A stretch of DNA of 64,000 bases from Megaleporinus macrocephalus. Lineage: Eukaryota > Chordata > Actinopteri > Characiformes > Anostomidae. Where the stretch lies: NCBI GenBank assembly GCA_021613375.1, contig CM038704.1, positions 36,454,162 to 36,518,161 of the forward strand, written 5' to 3'. The notes beneath the pieces are model-generated. The model saw only the letters and a list, made by a program, of their open reading frames with translations. It did no database searches and was not told where the DNA came from. How positions within the stretch are numbered: the first letter of the stretch is position 1; every line of letters begins with the position of its first letter. This document shows, in pieces, positions 13,001 through 24,743 of the stretch. The position numbers and the translations under genes are program-made.

Positions 13001-15121
13001 TCAAAGGTAGATTATGTTTTATATGAAAAGAAGAGTCCACAGATGTATGCCAGGCCCAGACGCATAAGGTAATTGGGCCCCCTCTCCTCAACAGCGGACA
13101 CCCACCCCGACAAAGAATTATCTGAAAGAATTATCCTCCGCAGCCTGTTGCTGACGCATCCTTCCCAACATCGCCATTGCATTTCTAAATCGAACTCGGA
13201 GCTCACTGGCAGCCTGTCAGCAGCAGCAGCCTGCCAGAGCCAGGACAAGATGTGTCTGTACTACACTACTCCACATCTATGTTTATGAATGAGGGGGAAC
13301 AATGAACAGGGTTTAAAACCAGTGGATGCAAAACATGGACATATACTAAAACTCATCAACTTTCAAAATATCAATGCTTATTAAGACATTCAGATTAATT
13401 ATTCAGTTTCATTTTAAACAAAATGAGTGTACAATAATTCAGGCCACATACAGCCGTCTCTAAGGTCACAGCAAAGGATCAGCCTGGGTTCCTTTGATAA
13501 AAGAGCCGAGAAATATTTTACAGCACAGTAGGTTACAGGTGAAGCATGCAGCACGTGCCAGAGGGATTAAAGCAGAGGAGATGAAAGAGTGATCAAAAAG
13601 AACAGTCCGGAACACAGAAAGCCCAAAACATCTGCTCCAGTTCAGACACAGCAAAGGGGGCGAGCGGTCACCATTATCGAACACGGGCTTGTGATGCGTT
13701 TGTCTGGAAACCCAGACACACTGACACCTGGCATAACAAAGCAGGTCAGAGACAGCTTTTATAAACAATGAGTAAACAGATGGGTAAAAAAAGAGAGAAA
13801 GAGAGAACCGAATCCTAGAACAGGGAACAAAGCAACTGTGTAGAAAAAAAAATCCACAGGACGGGAATCACAATAAAAACAGAGCTGTTTTTTGCTGGGC
13901 TGCTGCGGCAAATGTCAACAAGAATGCGGAGAATGAACGCGAGCGCTGCTGCTGTTGTTTGGGATTCGAATGAAAACATCTGACCCCGTTCTAGAAAATC
14001 AGAGGGCATTCGGCCCGATGTCAGCATTCCAGAACAGTAGACAGTGAGCATAGTGTAGAACGCAGAGCGATTTTGGAGTACCGTTTGATCTTACGGCTCA
14101 AAACAACAACAGACACCACGACCACTTCCTCCACCGTGCTCACAAAAGAGAACTTCTCAACACGGGCTGGTTTCCTTTCATTGTACCAGGTACATGGTGT
14201 GATCTTACGCAAAGCAGCATGTCCAAGCCAGAAAAAACTCTTTTTGCATATCCAAATGTGCAGGCAAGACAAAAAATAACCAAACAACAAAAGAAAACAT
14301 GGCTTTCTCTTCTCGCTTCTCTCTGATCTGTCTGTGCCCTCAGATAACCAACGCCAACTGCCCTTTTTAGGTACATTCATATTGCAAGAGTTCTGTTTTT
14401 TTTTTGGGGGGTTCTGAACCCAACCACATGTCAACGTGAGTTATCTCCCAGGCCTTATGCCAGAGCACCTCTCCCAATCTGGGCGGACTTTGGAGATGGA
14501 AGCATTTGATTGAAAGACAGGAACAGAACAGATCTGATCCCACCCCTCCCCTGATGTTTTGAGCTTGGGGCAGGCAGGCACATCCTGTACTTGAGAGCAT
14601 TAACACCGCAGCCAGCGGTGCTTTGTCCCCGCGGATTACTGCAGCCTTGTTTCAATGGGTAAATCAGGCTTAGCGTGCTAATGCTCTCTCTTCTGTGGAC
14701 GCAGAGCAGGAGTCGAAGGGCTTTCTGCAAGGACACCATGGTCTTGCTTTAAAGACTACATGTTCATATAGAGTTAATAAAGCAGGTTTAACAGGTACTC
14801 CACTGCGACGGTCATATGCCATCTAATATATTAAACAAGGAACACAGCAGTGCAAGTTGAAGTCCAGGCGTTGCAATGATAGAATCCTGGAACTGGTACC
14901 TATTTCGTTAAAAAGCCAGTTTTTGAAAACAACATCTTCAGGCTCTCCTTCAGACTATGCTGGACAGGGCTTGAGAAAAGACTATCGATAAATAAACAAG
15001 CAACAAACTAACAAAAGCAACAGCTCCAGTCAAGATCCTCCATTCTAACAAGAATCCACCAGCTGTACCAATGACTGCGAGAGGATACAATCATGGAGGA
15101 GCTGAAGCACTAGCTTTATTT

Positions 15122-15126
<5 letters not shown>

Positions 15127-15209
<83 letters not shown>
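15127..15209. repeat. (AT)n microsatellite
   Basis: About 41 uninterrupted AT units. The 67-codon frame with a Y-I run across it is an artefact. Confidence 0.97.
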
Positions 15210-15214
<5 letters not shown>

Positions 15215-15795
15215 CATCCCCTTATGATGTGTATGTATAATAAATATGATATATTCACTTATATGTATGTATGACATCTATATGAGCTCCATGCCGTATT
15301 ACTTTAAATCAACTACTAATAAAGATGAACAAAACAACAAAACTGACTGATAAACAAAAACAAAACACAGTGACTGGCAAAAAAGGCCATATTGCATACT
15401 CTTGTACAGCAAAGGCCAACACCGCAACACCAATTAACAAAGGATGTAAATTCTGAACCTAATCTACCACACCAAGCTTAAATATTTATATAATCCTGTA
15501 GATCTTGATTAGGTGGATCGCGGGTGCTGTAGTAATGCTGCAGGATGGCATTTCTCAAGGAAAACGCTGGGGCAGGGCTGCTTTGGTGTGTAATGAAGCA
15601 CTGAAGTGTGTTACATATTCAGTCACATGACTTTCTCAAGCCTTCTGCGGCCCCACTGGTTTACAGGTCACCAAGTGCTTTGGCAGATAAAGCTGAATAG
15701 AGTAGATATACCAAGAATGGAGTGTAACTAGTAAGACAGCAAAAGCTGGTTTCCTAAATTGTAATAAAAGTCACTCTATTTCTGTTGTGGAGCTG

Positions 15796-16050
15796 CATTA
15801 GGGCTGCTATGATTAATCAACTACTAGCTAATTAATTGAAATGAATTATAATAATGCTTTAAATTAATCGAAAAACAGACATTTCAATTAACACGGTTAA
15901 GTTGGCAATTTGTATGCATATTTTAAATCGTCCTACAGCTCTTTCTTCCTTTTGAGAAACAAAGGCTAATACAATTTTTTCTACAGTTGTTTGTCGTCTT
16001 TCGTTCACATTTGTGCAAATAAACACGATTAACCACAATTAGCTTCACAA
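15796..16050 (+). mobile_element. hAT-like terminal fragment
   Basis: Starts tagggctgctatgattaatc, close to the TAGGGCTGCAACGATTAATC ends of vertebrate hAT elements, followed by attaatcgaaa-type motifs. No second end or target duplication was found. The extent is approximate. Confidence 0.35.
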
Positions 16051-16231
16051 AAGGGTTTTTAAAAGGGTTTGAAACTTCAGAGACCCATGACACAGAATTA
16101 TCCCAATAGATAAGTCATAATTTCTGAGGGAAAAAAAAAAAGTTTTATCTAACAAAATGTTTATGAAATGTGTATACCTAAATATCAGTAAATGTATGGA
16201 TCCAACAGTGCCAATACATAGCAACAAATGG

Positions 16232-16235
<4 letters not shown>

Positions 16236-16310
<75 letters not shown>
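16236..16310. repeat. (TA)n microsatellite
   Basis: About 37 uninterrupted TA units, followed by taacagcccc. Confidence 0.97.
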
Positions 16311-16312
<2 letters not shown>

Positions 16313-17636
16313 ACAGCCCCAGATTTAATGTTTTAATTAGTTTGTCTTTCCAATAGTATTTCAGAATCACAGAATGGTAATTTTGGATCATCTTAAAAAA
16401 CACAATTAGCTGGTTAATCCACAAAATAATTGGCAGCTCCCACGTTGCCTAACATACACAACTACTGCTGAAAATTTACTGCAGTAATATAGAGGCCGCA
16501 TTGCAAAGCCTGAACTGGGTTTTGTCCCTGGCAAACAGGGGCATACAGGGGCTACAGTGGATCCTGGAAAAACAAAAGCAGTGCATTTCCTCCCAAAAGA
16601 CAGAGCACTTCTGCTGTTACAGCTCGACATCTTTTCCGTCTTAGTGCTTTAGGTCTACTGAGCACTTAGAGCATAATACCAATCTGTCTTTCCTACTGTT
16701 GCTTTTCTTCTTACTATCCCACTGTGAACAAAAGCCTATACTGGAAATGACCATGTTCTGATATATTTGCATGGTTGGGCCATAACAACTAACTTGTGTT
16801 CAGATTTCCAAGTGATGGCATTTGGCTACACAAGGAAGGATTTTAAAGCAGTATTCCACATTACACTCAAAATAAGAACATTGTGAGGAACTTGACTGAA
16901 TTATTGAAAGGAGACTGCAGAATTACATAAAACCTCTATGATCAAATTTCATACATGTCCACCACTATTCTAAGACAGCAGAATGTTGCATCTGATCAAG
17001 TTGGAACACCTTAGTCTCAACAGCCCAAAAAGGAGATGCGTACACCACAAACTGGGAATGCTGCCATATTCTGAGTAATGCAGGAACGTAGTTGGCTGGA
17101 ATAAAAACTGGGGATTGCAAGTTACATCAGTAATGTGCTACCAATTAATCCTTAAATTCCCAGAGAGATAATTAAATAACATTTTTACATATAAATTATT
17201 CAAAAGTGAAGCTCTACTAAATGAACCATCTACACAAATACAGTTATTAATTAAAGCATCCAAAAGACAGCAGGCTGTAATGTGCCATGTTGGCTAGGTT
17301 ATTCAATATAATGTCTATGAACAAATCAAAAGAGCCTAAACTCACAATCTGTTCAGTTAGAGACTTAAATAATATCAAAGCTAACATATACTCTATGACG
17401 CATTACATGTTTTTGTGTTTGACCCCTTGAAATGATTAAAATCTGTTCTCATAGTTTAAAAAATGTTATGACTCAGCTCACACACAGTACTCTTTCTACA
17501 GTAAAGCAATGATTATACATAAACAATTTTACCTAGCAATGCCAAAAACTGATGTATTGGTGTTGATATTAATTTCCAATTAGTTTAAACTATAAACCAA
17601 AAGTGGGTGAGCTTTAAACCAGAAATGAGCCTGAGG

Positions 17637-18501
17637 TAGGGCTGGGCGATAAAACGATAATTATTGCGAAATAACATTTTCTTGATAAAACTATAAGACG
17701 TAGTCGATAGAAAGTCGACAGAAGTTCCGTCCATGTTTTGAGAGACAACACGAACAGCCAATGAGAAAGAGAATAGCGCCACTCCAAACCAATCAGTTTG
17801 GTTGAGAGACATAGCAGCACCTTAACCAACGTGCTAGTAATAAGTTACTGCAGGCGTCACAGTCGAGCAGAGAGAATAAAATAAGAGAAAATGACGACAG
17901 AAAACGTAACTACTACTGAAAGAAACATGTTACACGTGTTAATAATCTTAAAATAATCTGCTAAAATAAGATAAACAGGTGCTGTCCTGCTGCTGTATTG
18001 ACAAAGCGCTACGGGGTGTTTGAGCTTCAAGTACTCATGTATAGTTAGTTAGATTAGTTAGATTATCTCCACTGTGCAGAGCTGACAGAGCACCACACTG
18101 TTGTGTTTTTGTGTGAAACACTCCCACAACTTTAGATACACAAGCTGCAGCTTGCGCTCCGGATAAATCCATGCTTTCAGTAGACGCGGCAACGCATCGA
18201 CGCACGCTATGCAAATCGACATAATTTCGTAATCGATAAAGATAAATACGTATACTGTAGGAGTTTGGGTGAGAACGCTGAGGCAAAGTTGACTTTATAA
18301 CCAAAATCCCGAGGAGGGAAATTTTATTTTTTACCGAAAACAGAACCGCTAAACCAAATCCCCATTTGAGCCGACAGAGTCGACTCACCGCTACGAGTTA
18401 TTTCCTCAGCCCGAACTTAAAGGGCCAGCAACAGCCTGCTTAACACAGTCTGTGTGTGAATACTGTTCATACTAATACCGCCCCATATATATATGTATGT
18501 A

Positions 18502-18539
<38 letters not shown>

Positions 18540-18751
18540 TAATACAGTTGTGTAATGTTCTATAGTACATTTGTCTATTTGTCTGAAAAGTTAGAGGATA
18601 AAAACTTAAAAAATTTAAATTTTATTATCTTCATATCTCACTTAAAGTAAAAAGGAAATATTGATATGATTTATATCGTCATATATATCGATATCGACTG
18701 ATATGAAAAAAAATATCGTGATAAGATTTTTTCCCATATCGCCCAGCCCTA
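17637..18751. mobile_element. Complete non-autonomous hAT element
   Basis: The ends are perfect 15-bp inverted repeats: tagggctgggcgata at 17637-17651 and its reverse complement at 18737-18751. The element is flanked by an exact 8-bp direct repeat, gcctgagg, at 17629-17636 and 18752-18759. An 8-bp target duplication with TAGGGCTGGGCG ends is diagnostic of hAT-superfamily elements in fish. The 1,115-bp body has no transposase-like frame and carries a (TATG)n(TG)n microsatellite at 18485-18537, so it depends on a transposase supplied in trans. It sits in sec14l1 intron 2. Confidence 0.9.
18485..18537. repeat. (TA)(TATG)(TG)n compound microsatellite
   Basis: Lies inside the hAT element 17637-18751. 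Confidence 0.93.
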
Positions 18752-18954
18752 GCCTGAGGTGCTGTAAAAAAGGGCTGGAAGTGCAATGGACTATCATAAC
18801 ATTAAAAGTAAATGAGAAACGTTAAAAAAATTTAGCTGACAATTATCTGCCCAATATAAATAATTGTGATTAACAGCTCATTGTAAGCAAGCCTAAAGTG
18901 ATCAAACTGATTGATTAGCTATTATGTTTCCTAACTGTCGGCTAATATCAGTTT

Positions 18955-19320
18955 CTCAAATCAGATTGTTTGAGCATATCTTCACATCATTATCTGCAAG
19001 TGATCAGGTTGGATTTGTGCTTTCCGACGTCACCAACTTAGCTGCATGGGTGGCTGTAATAACGACGTAACAAATCCCTGCCCTTTCGTAACTTTGAATT
19101 TGCATCAGGGTTGTTTGATTGATGCTATAGACATTTGGACATCCGAATTGAGCATCCAGACTGAGACGCATCTGTAAAAAACTTGTATTTCAAACAACCT
19201 CCAAATGTGTCTGAGATCTTCTGATATCCAGACTATTAAAAAACTGGACACTATCTAAATTTGGGCTGGCAGTCTGTACAAGCTCTAAGACGACTGAAAC
19301 AAGCTCAGGTCGATTTTATA
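18955..19320. repeat. Dispersed repeat ('gtctgaacaa' family), shorter copy
   Basis: ctcaaatcagattgtttgag, tatctgcaagtgatcaggtt, ggatttgtgctttccgac, aaatgtgtctgagatcttct, gggctggcagtctgtacaag parallel the copy at 35600-36390. It lies immediately right of the complete hAT element. Confidence 0.4.
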
Positions 19321-20836
19321 ATGACGTGTCTTCTTCCTTTTTTTTTGCCTTAAGCCATAGTATGACAACCCACCGCACGACAAACATATGACCGAGATAC
19401 ATTATCACTGTAAAAAGTAATCACTCAGCTTAAATAATTGAGATTCTAGAATAACTGACAGGTGTAGGCAACAATCTGATGCTTGTTTTTACAGATACTC
19501 AATTTGGATGCGCTTTTCACAGTTATTATAACCACCTCATTCCTCATTTGTTAAAAGAGTTCAGGGAAAAAGGCTTATCGTCACTGCAGTGCTGTGGCTG
19601 CGCAGAGATATTTCCCTTTCTGTTGTGCTGTTAGCTCAGCATTTCTGTTCTCAGGAATAAGGAAGTTGCAGAATTCGGCTTCTCTGCTCTCATCAACTTC
19701 TCTGCACAGCCCATTGAGTTTGAGAGCTTTTTCTCGAGGGTGGCGTAAGACAGATGGCGTTCAGATGACAGACGGCAGTCATATCCATAATCTCTCTTAC
19801 CCACACATACACACACACTCTCGCAAGATTTAAGAGGTGAAATAGAAAGCCGGATTTGACGGTCAGCAAGTTCAACTTAAGGTGGTCCAAGTGCAGGAGA
19901 AACAAAACAGATGCAGAAAAAAGGGGGAGAGAAAAAAAAAGAAAAAAAAGGCTGACATAACCAGCGATAGACGCTCAGATAAGAATGCTGGAAGGCACGC
20001 TAGAACAACGTTCTAGAACATTCCTTAGCCCAGCTGATAGACACTTTGCTAAAATATTCGGACTAAAACACTTTTTTCTGTTGCCTGGAGCCTGTTAAGC
20101 AGCGTATTTTCCTGAAGAGGAAGGTGGTTAGCGAGACAGCAGAGGAATGCACTGCTTTGGTGCTCTAGCCACAAAAACACAGTTGAAATGGTTTGTGCAT
20201 GTGTTATGTGGTCTCACTGACAGTCTCATTTAAGAGACGTGGAAGCAAAACACTGACTGATGAGGCTGGTTCTCGTTAGTTCTCACAGAACTTAAAAAAC
20301 AGAGAAAAAAAAACAACACATTTACAGGGACTCGACATATGAAAGCATAATGTGTTAAACAGCTATATGTTTGGTTAAAGATGACACACTGTGGGTTACT
20401 TTTACACAAAAAGTGTCAACAAATCTAGAAAGAGAATGTCTTTAGCTTGAACGTGCTGGAATTCAATTCCAAGTTGTTTTGGACCCATTCTATTTGTCCA
20501 GTCATCAAAAGTTCAGGGGCCGCAAAAGCAGGGGTGTGTGATCTCACGGGTATACAATAACACGGGTGTCCATTCTTTTCCGCAAAGAGTCGATGAGGCT
20601 GCAGGTTTTCATTACAAACAAGCAGAAGCTCGCTTGATACTGCAAGCTTATCAGCTGGTCTCAGTCTATAGGCAAATAATCACGTGAGTTCCTGCTTTGT
20701 TGAAATAAAAAGCTGTAGCCAAACCTGTAGCCCTGTGCAGAAAAGACTGGACACTTCTGCCATATGTTTTCACACAACTCAAGTTAGAGCAGACAATCAA
20801 GCCCTAAAAAGCAGCAACACTATCAAAACAAACATC

Positions 20837-21130
20837 TAGGGCTGGGCAATATGACATGATCAATTATGTCAAAATACAGTAAATACCATTTCTTCTTGAA
20901 TGTATTGCCACTGGCCTACTGCATGCTTTATTACAAAGAGAGAAAAATAATAGTAACAGATATAATAACAGTAATAGAAATTATTGTGTTTGTAGTTTGG
21001 ATAGTATTTTTGAAAAGCGTAGCACCACTGGGTCATACTGATATTACTCCAACATCAATACGCAGACCACGTAAAGTCTGTCTTGGCAGGAAAAAAAAAC
21101 TATGCAATTGCACAGTATACAATGTGTGAT
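20837..21130 (+). mobile_element. hAT-like terminal fragment (same end type as 17637)
   Basis: tagggctgggcaatatgaca at 20837 is nearly the same end as that of the complete element at 17637. No reverse-complement end follows within 2 kb, so this is a truncated or internally decayed copy. The right limit is arbitrary. Confidence 0.4.
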
Positions 21131-21811
21131 ATAACGTTATCAATATAACTATAAACATTGTAATTGTGCCAACTTCTGTGTAATGAGCAGCCAGGCTTTT
21201 CATGGGTATGTAGAAGATACGTAACAACCGAAACCTTTACACTCAGCAGAACTGTATCCAACCACATATGGTGAGAGGCTCTGTCCTCAAGCATCAGTGC
21301 AGAAGCATCATCTGTGTAATGTAACTTAACAGTTCATTAACTTCACGCACGTTTGCATGGACCAATAAAAGCACTCATGACAGCAGAACTGTGAACCCCA
21401 CCCACCATCCAACAGCAGTCTCAGGTTGAAACGCAATCATATTTCCTCATATCTTCCTCACTTAAACACAGACTAATGAAGTCTGCTAAAAATGTAATAT
21501 GCATTTAAAAAAAAAAATAAGAGAAATGAGCGCTGTTTAGATTTTAAGACTGATATGTATGAAGTAACATAAGCTTATCAGTTTCCTTACATTAAGAAGA
21601 GCTAGGCACATACAAAGTTGTGCCAACTTTAAATGATGAACTGCTTCCACGCCATCAGTATAAGAATGATTGTGTCCAAGGATTAAAGTCTGACCAACAC
21701 ACTGGCTCGCCAATAATGATCAAATCTGCCAACTCACTTAACTCATTAACAATTTGTTTTTTGTTGAACCCAAACCTTTAATAAATGATAGCATCTCCAG
21801 GAGGAGGGATG

Positions 21812-21985
21812 GTGGTTACCAACTCTCTTCCTGAAAATCTACCTTCCTTTACTCTAACACCTCTAATTCAGCTAAGCAATGACTTCAGGAAGACAGCCAT
21901 GAGGGTTAGTAAGCCACCCATGTTGGAGCAGATTGGATTAAGGAAGACTGCTGGAAGGTAGATCACCAGGAGCAGGGTTTCTGAC
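21812..21985. mobile_element. Palindromic non-autonomous DNA element (Angel-like)
   Basis: The arms aatctaccttcc (about 21836) and ggaaggtagat (about 21954) flank taacacctctaattcagcta and a mirrored block tgttggagcagattggatta, then caccaggagcagggtt. This is the layout of the fish 'gatctaccttcctgcag' palindromes. Diverged and non-coding. Confidence 0.5.
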
Positions 21986-23236
21986 CACTCTCATAACACA
22001 GAGTAACAAATATAACAGGACCAAAACCCAAACATAGCCATTAAGAGTCCTGGTTAGCTCCGTCCCCTGCTGCTGGAGCATTTACACTATCTGAGGACTT
22101 ACACATTTGAGGGACTACAGGCTTACACGGTTGGGTACAATAGGAAAGATAAGGCTTTTAACTTAAACTGCAATAAAACAATTCTTCTGAACTGGTGGAA
22201 CAATTAAGACAAATAGACAATTATCAATATCAAGCAAAATACCACTTTTTCTCCATGGTGAAGCAAATGCACAGCCATGTATTTAAATGCGTTTATTAGC
22301 TGGTCTCTGTCCCAGTTAGCGCCTCGCACAGCGGTGACCCTCCCCGCAGCAAAAGCCTCGTCCTTCCTAAGCCCCTCCAGGTACTGAGCTATTTTAGTGA
22401 ACACATATCCACACGCAGGGTGTACTGCACACATACACACGCCCTACCGGAGTCGCCTGAAGGTGAAGACGTGGAGTTCCAGCTTTAACTCTGGGTGTGT
22501 TTGTGTTGATTTCGCGTCAACTACTGGAACTATCAAGTCCAGACACGTTACATAAACTGATCTCAGATGATATTCTCACTCTTAAGATCAGTCAGTTATT
22601 CGCAGAGCTTAGAGGCTTTGCAAAAATGTGAGAAATATCTAATTCATCTGTATATGAAACAGCAAGGAGACTGTAGGTACAGCTTAAATAATCACCGGCC
22701 CACCATATCTTTTGACACCGGATAATGTGCATCACCACACAACAAAAGCATTAATTGGACAAATAAGGCAAATTTACACTTGTTTAACAACAGACACACC
22801 TTTGACATCATAACATTTCATTTAACATTCGTAAACATCATAACATGTGACTAGATTATTTGATTTGATTACAAGAGAAAATTAGTATTCAGCATTTCAA
22901 GCCTCAGAAAAAAATAATGTGCTAAATTTTTTTGTTAAATTAATAATAAAAGAAATAATCACACTTAAATGACGATACAATTCAATCATTTCCCCAAATC
23001 ATTAAAACTTTAGCATTATAACACAAAGTACCTTTTATCTAGGTACCTTTTGTGGTGGCAATTAAAGGTTAAGCACCACTTATGGACACCTAGTGACACC
23101 CTAGTGATTTCATGTTGTTTAAGATACTGAAAACCCATAAACATGACTTAAAATGAAATTTGCTGCTTAATTTGCACAAAAATAGATGACTTAAAGTAAA
23201 TTGACAGAAAACTACAGAAATTCTTGAACGCTACCA

Positions 23237-23900
23237 TGTGACGTCATTGGTGGACAACAGTGAACAGCGGCGCGGTAAAACAGCATTATGACTGACTAGG
23301 ATTTTCCAAAGCTGGTTCTTCAGAGTCTAATGATATTTCTGAATTTGAATTTGAAACAGTGTGTAATGTAGAAATAGACCAAAATATCACTCTGTCCTGA
23401 GACTTTTAGTCAAACCACACGCACAAATGCAGCTCATCCTGAGTGTAAACAGTATCTAGCTAAATAACCAACATTATTCATGACAATAGCATAGCAACCA
23501 GCTAAACTTCGATATAGAGGTGCAGTTATTGTTGTAAAATATGATCAAAGTCGAACTCGTGCTCATACTACACTATAAATCTTCATAATTCAACTACGTT
23601 AGCTTAGTAACACTTGAGCCACAAACTTATCAGGTGAAGCTAATGTTAGCTAACATCAGCTAAAACAGACAAAGTAATTGCGCTTACCTGGTTTACCTCC
23701 ACATACACGGAGGCTCTTGAACACCTCTCGCTGGTTTGACAAATTTAGTCCACTTTCTGGACATTTTGGGATCGTTGGGCCGTTTGTGCACAGGGGTTAC
23801 GCTGTACATCCAATTATTTCAGCCAAACATAACATCTTTCTGTCATTTTGCATCACCGTAAGTACATGTTCTAGCGTTGTTGTCCACCATCTACGTCACA
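23237..23900. other. Segment bounded by 23-bp inverted repeats, possible THAP-like relic
   Basis: tgtgacgtcattggtggaca continues to 23259 on the left. Its reverse complement (20 of 23 matching) is at 23878-23900. On the minus strand the interior has a consensus donor (AACCAG|gtaagc, exon side 23690) after a short frame reading KMSRKWTKFVKPARG. That string resembles the RKW..FV segment of THAP DNA-binding domains, but the conserved cysteine/histidine ligands are not in one frame. It could be a decayed P-element/THAP-type transposon or gene copy, or an inverted duplication. Weakly supported. Confidence 0.3.
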
Positions 23901-24656
23901 CGCATAACACCTGCAGCAGTTTCAGAGCAGCGGGCGGGGCTAAACAACAGCTTTTTAAGCCGTATTCCTTGACTTTGTAATAAACAAAATGTTTTCTGTG
24001 TTTGTCAAACTTATGTGTTTGACATTTGCATATTAGCTGATGCTTAGCCTTTAACAAAAAAACAAAACGTTAAAATGGCATTAGCTTAATATCTGTCAAT
24101 AAAGCACAGTTTAAGTCTGTTAAAATCATTACAGGTCACAATTTTTTTATATCCCTCAGGCCACACCAAATGAATCTGCAAACTCTTGGAAAAGGACTAA
24201 TGTTCCAGATCATCAGCCACAGAATTCAGTGCAACATCAGCACTTCGAGACTCAAGATTTTTCCACCTGCTGCTTCTTCTAACACAGCTTGGAAGAAACC
24301 ATACAGAGCAGCGTGCTCGCTATGAGCATAATGAATTTTTAAACCTGCAAATGGAACCAGCAGGCACTCTGCAGCATAACTGCTGTAAAACATACCGGCA
24401 GTCCATCACATATTCAGATGACGAGTGTGATAACAAGGTCAGGGGTGGGACCATTAAACACATTGTGTGTCTTGGGGTTATTCAGGGCTTTTCAAAAGTG
24501 CAATCACTTACACAGAAGTTTTGGATTTATAAGAAATGACATGGTTTCTATTTTATGGCCTCCAGCGGCCAAAACAGGCGGCCGGCACATGACACGACCT
24601 TTTCACTGCTTCCAAAAACAAGAGTACAATAAATGGTTAGAAAAGGGCACACTTAC

Positions 24657-24719
24657 CGCCATGACCAATTCAAAGGGGTGTTTGTACACGCGCACGGGGG
24701 ACTGATATTTCTGCACCAT
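24657..24719 (-). CDS. sec14l1: sec14l1, first coding exon (partial gene)
   Basis: Coding part of an exon running 24743 to 24657 on the minus strand. The acceptor is tttgttttcag before 24743 and the donor is GCG|gtaagtg after 24657, both on consensus. The exon carries 24 nt of 5'UTR, then ATG at 24719 and 21 codons beginning MVQKYQSPVRVYKHPF and ending FELVMA, in phase 0. This is the conserved start of SEC14L1, a cytosolic/Golgi phosphatidylinositol-transfer-like protein with an N-terminal PRELI/MSF1 domain followed by CRAL-TRIO (Sec14) and GOLD domains. Known roles of the family include regulation of RIG-I signalling and of vesicular choline/acetylcholine transporters. As I recall the mammalian protein, residues 1-21 differ at only about two positions (H for Y, V for I), and the boundary before AYERRF matches. 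No later exon was found, so everything after residue 21 lies beyond the window's left edge. SEC14L5 starts similarly and is the main alternative. Confidence 0.88.
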
Positions 24720-24743
24720 TGTGGAGCCTACGTCTGTGCCAGC
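24720..24743 (-). other. sec14l1: sec14l1 exon 2, 5'UTR part and splice acceptor
   Basis: Twenty-four bases lie between the acceptor (polypyrimidine run then cag, intron side 24744-24760) and the ATG at 24719. The open frame continues upstream through the acceptor into the intron, so frame alone does not set the start. The ATG is chosen because protein homology begins exactly there. Confidence 0.8.

Larger units (their letters stand above)
1..24656 (-). other. sec14l1 intron 2 (5' part), no further exon seen
   Basis: Everything left of the donor at 24656. I looked on the minus strand for the next SEC14L1 segment (starting AYERRF in the family) and did not find it, so the intron is probably longer than 24.6 kb. 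Besides the repeats listed separately, these stretches hold nothing I can name: 69-1351, 1429-2129, 2221-3290, 3396-5284, 5500-5880, 6016-7338, 8626-9000, 9041-12595, 13001-15126, 16311-17636, 19321-20836, 21130-21811, 21986-23236 and 23901-24656. Open frames there are short and lack recognisable domains or consistent splice signals. Confidence 0.45.

Noticed and set aside
15071..15274. Frames with long Y-I runs, also at 1-222, 16236-16424 and 52138-52374
   Set aside because: They are (TA)n microsatellites read as codons, with no flanking coding signal.
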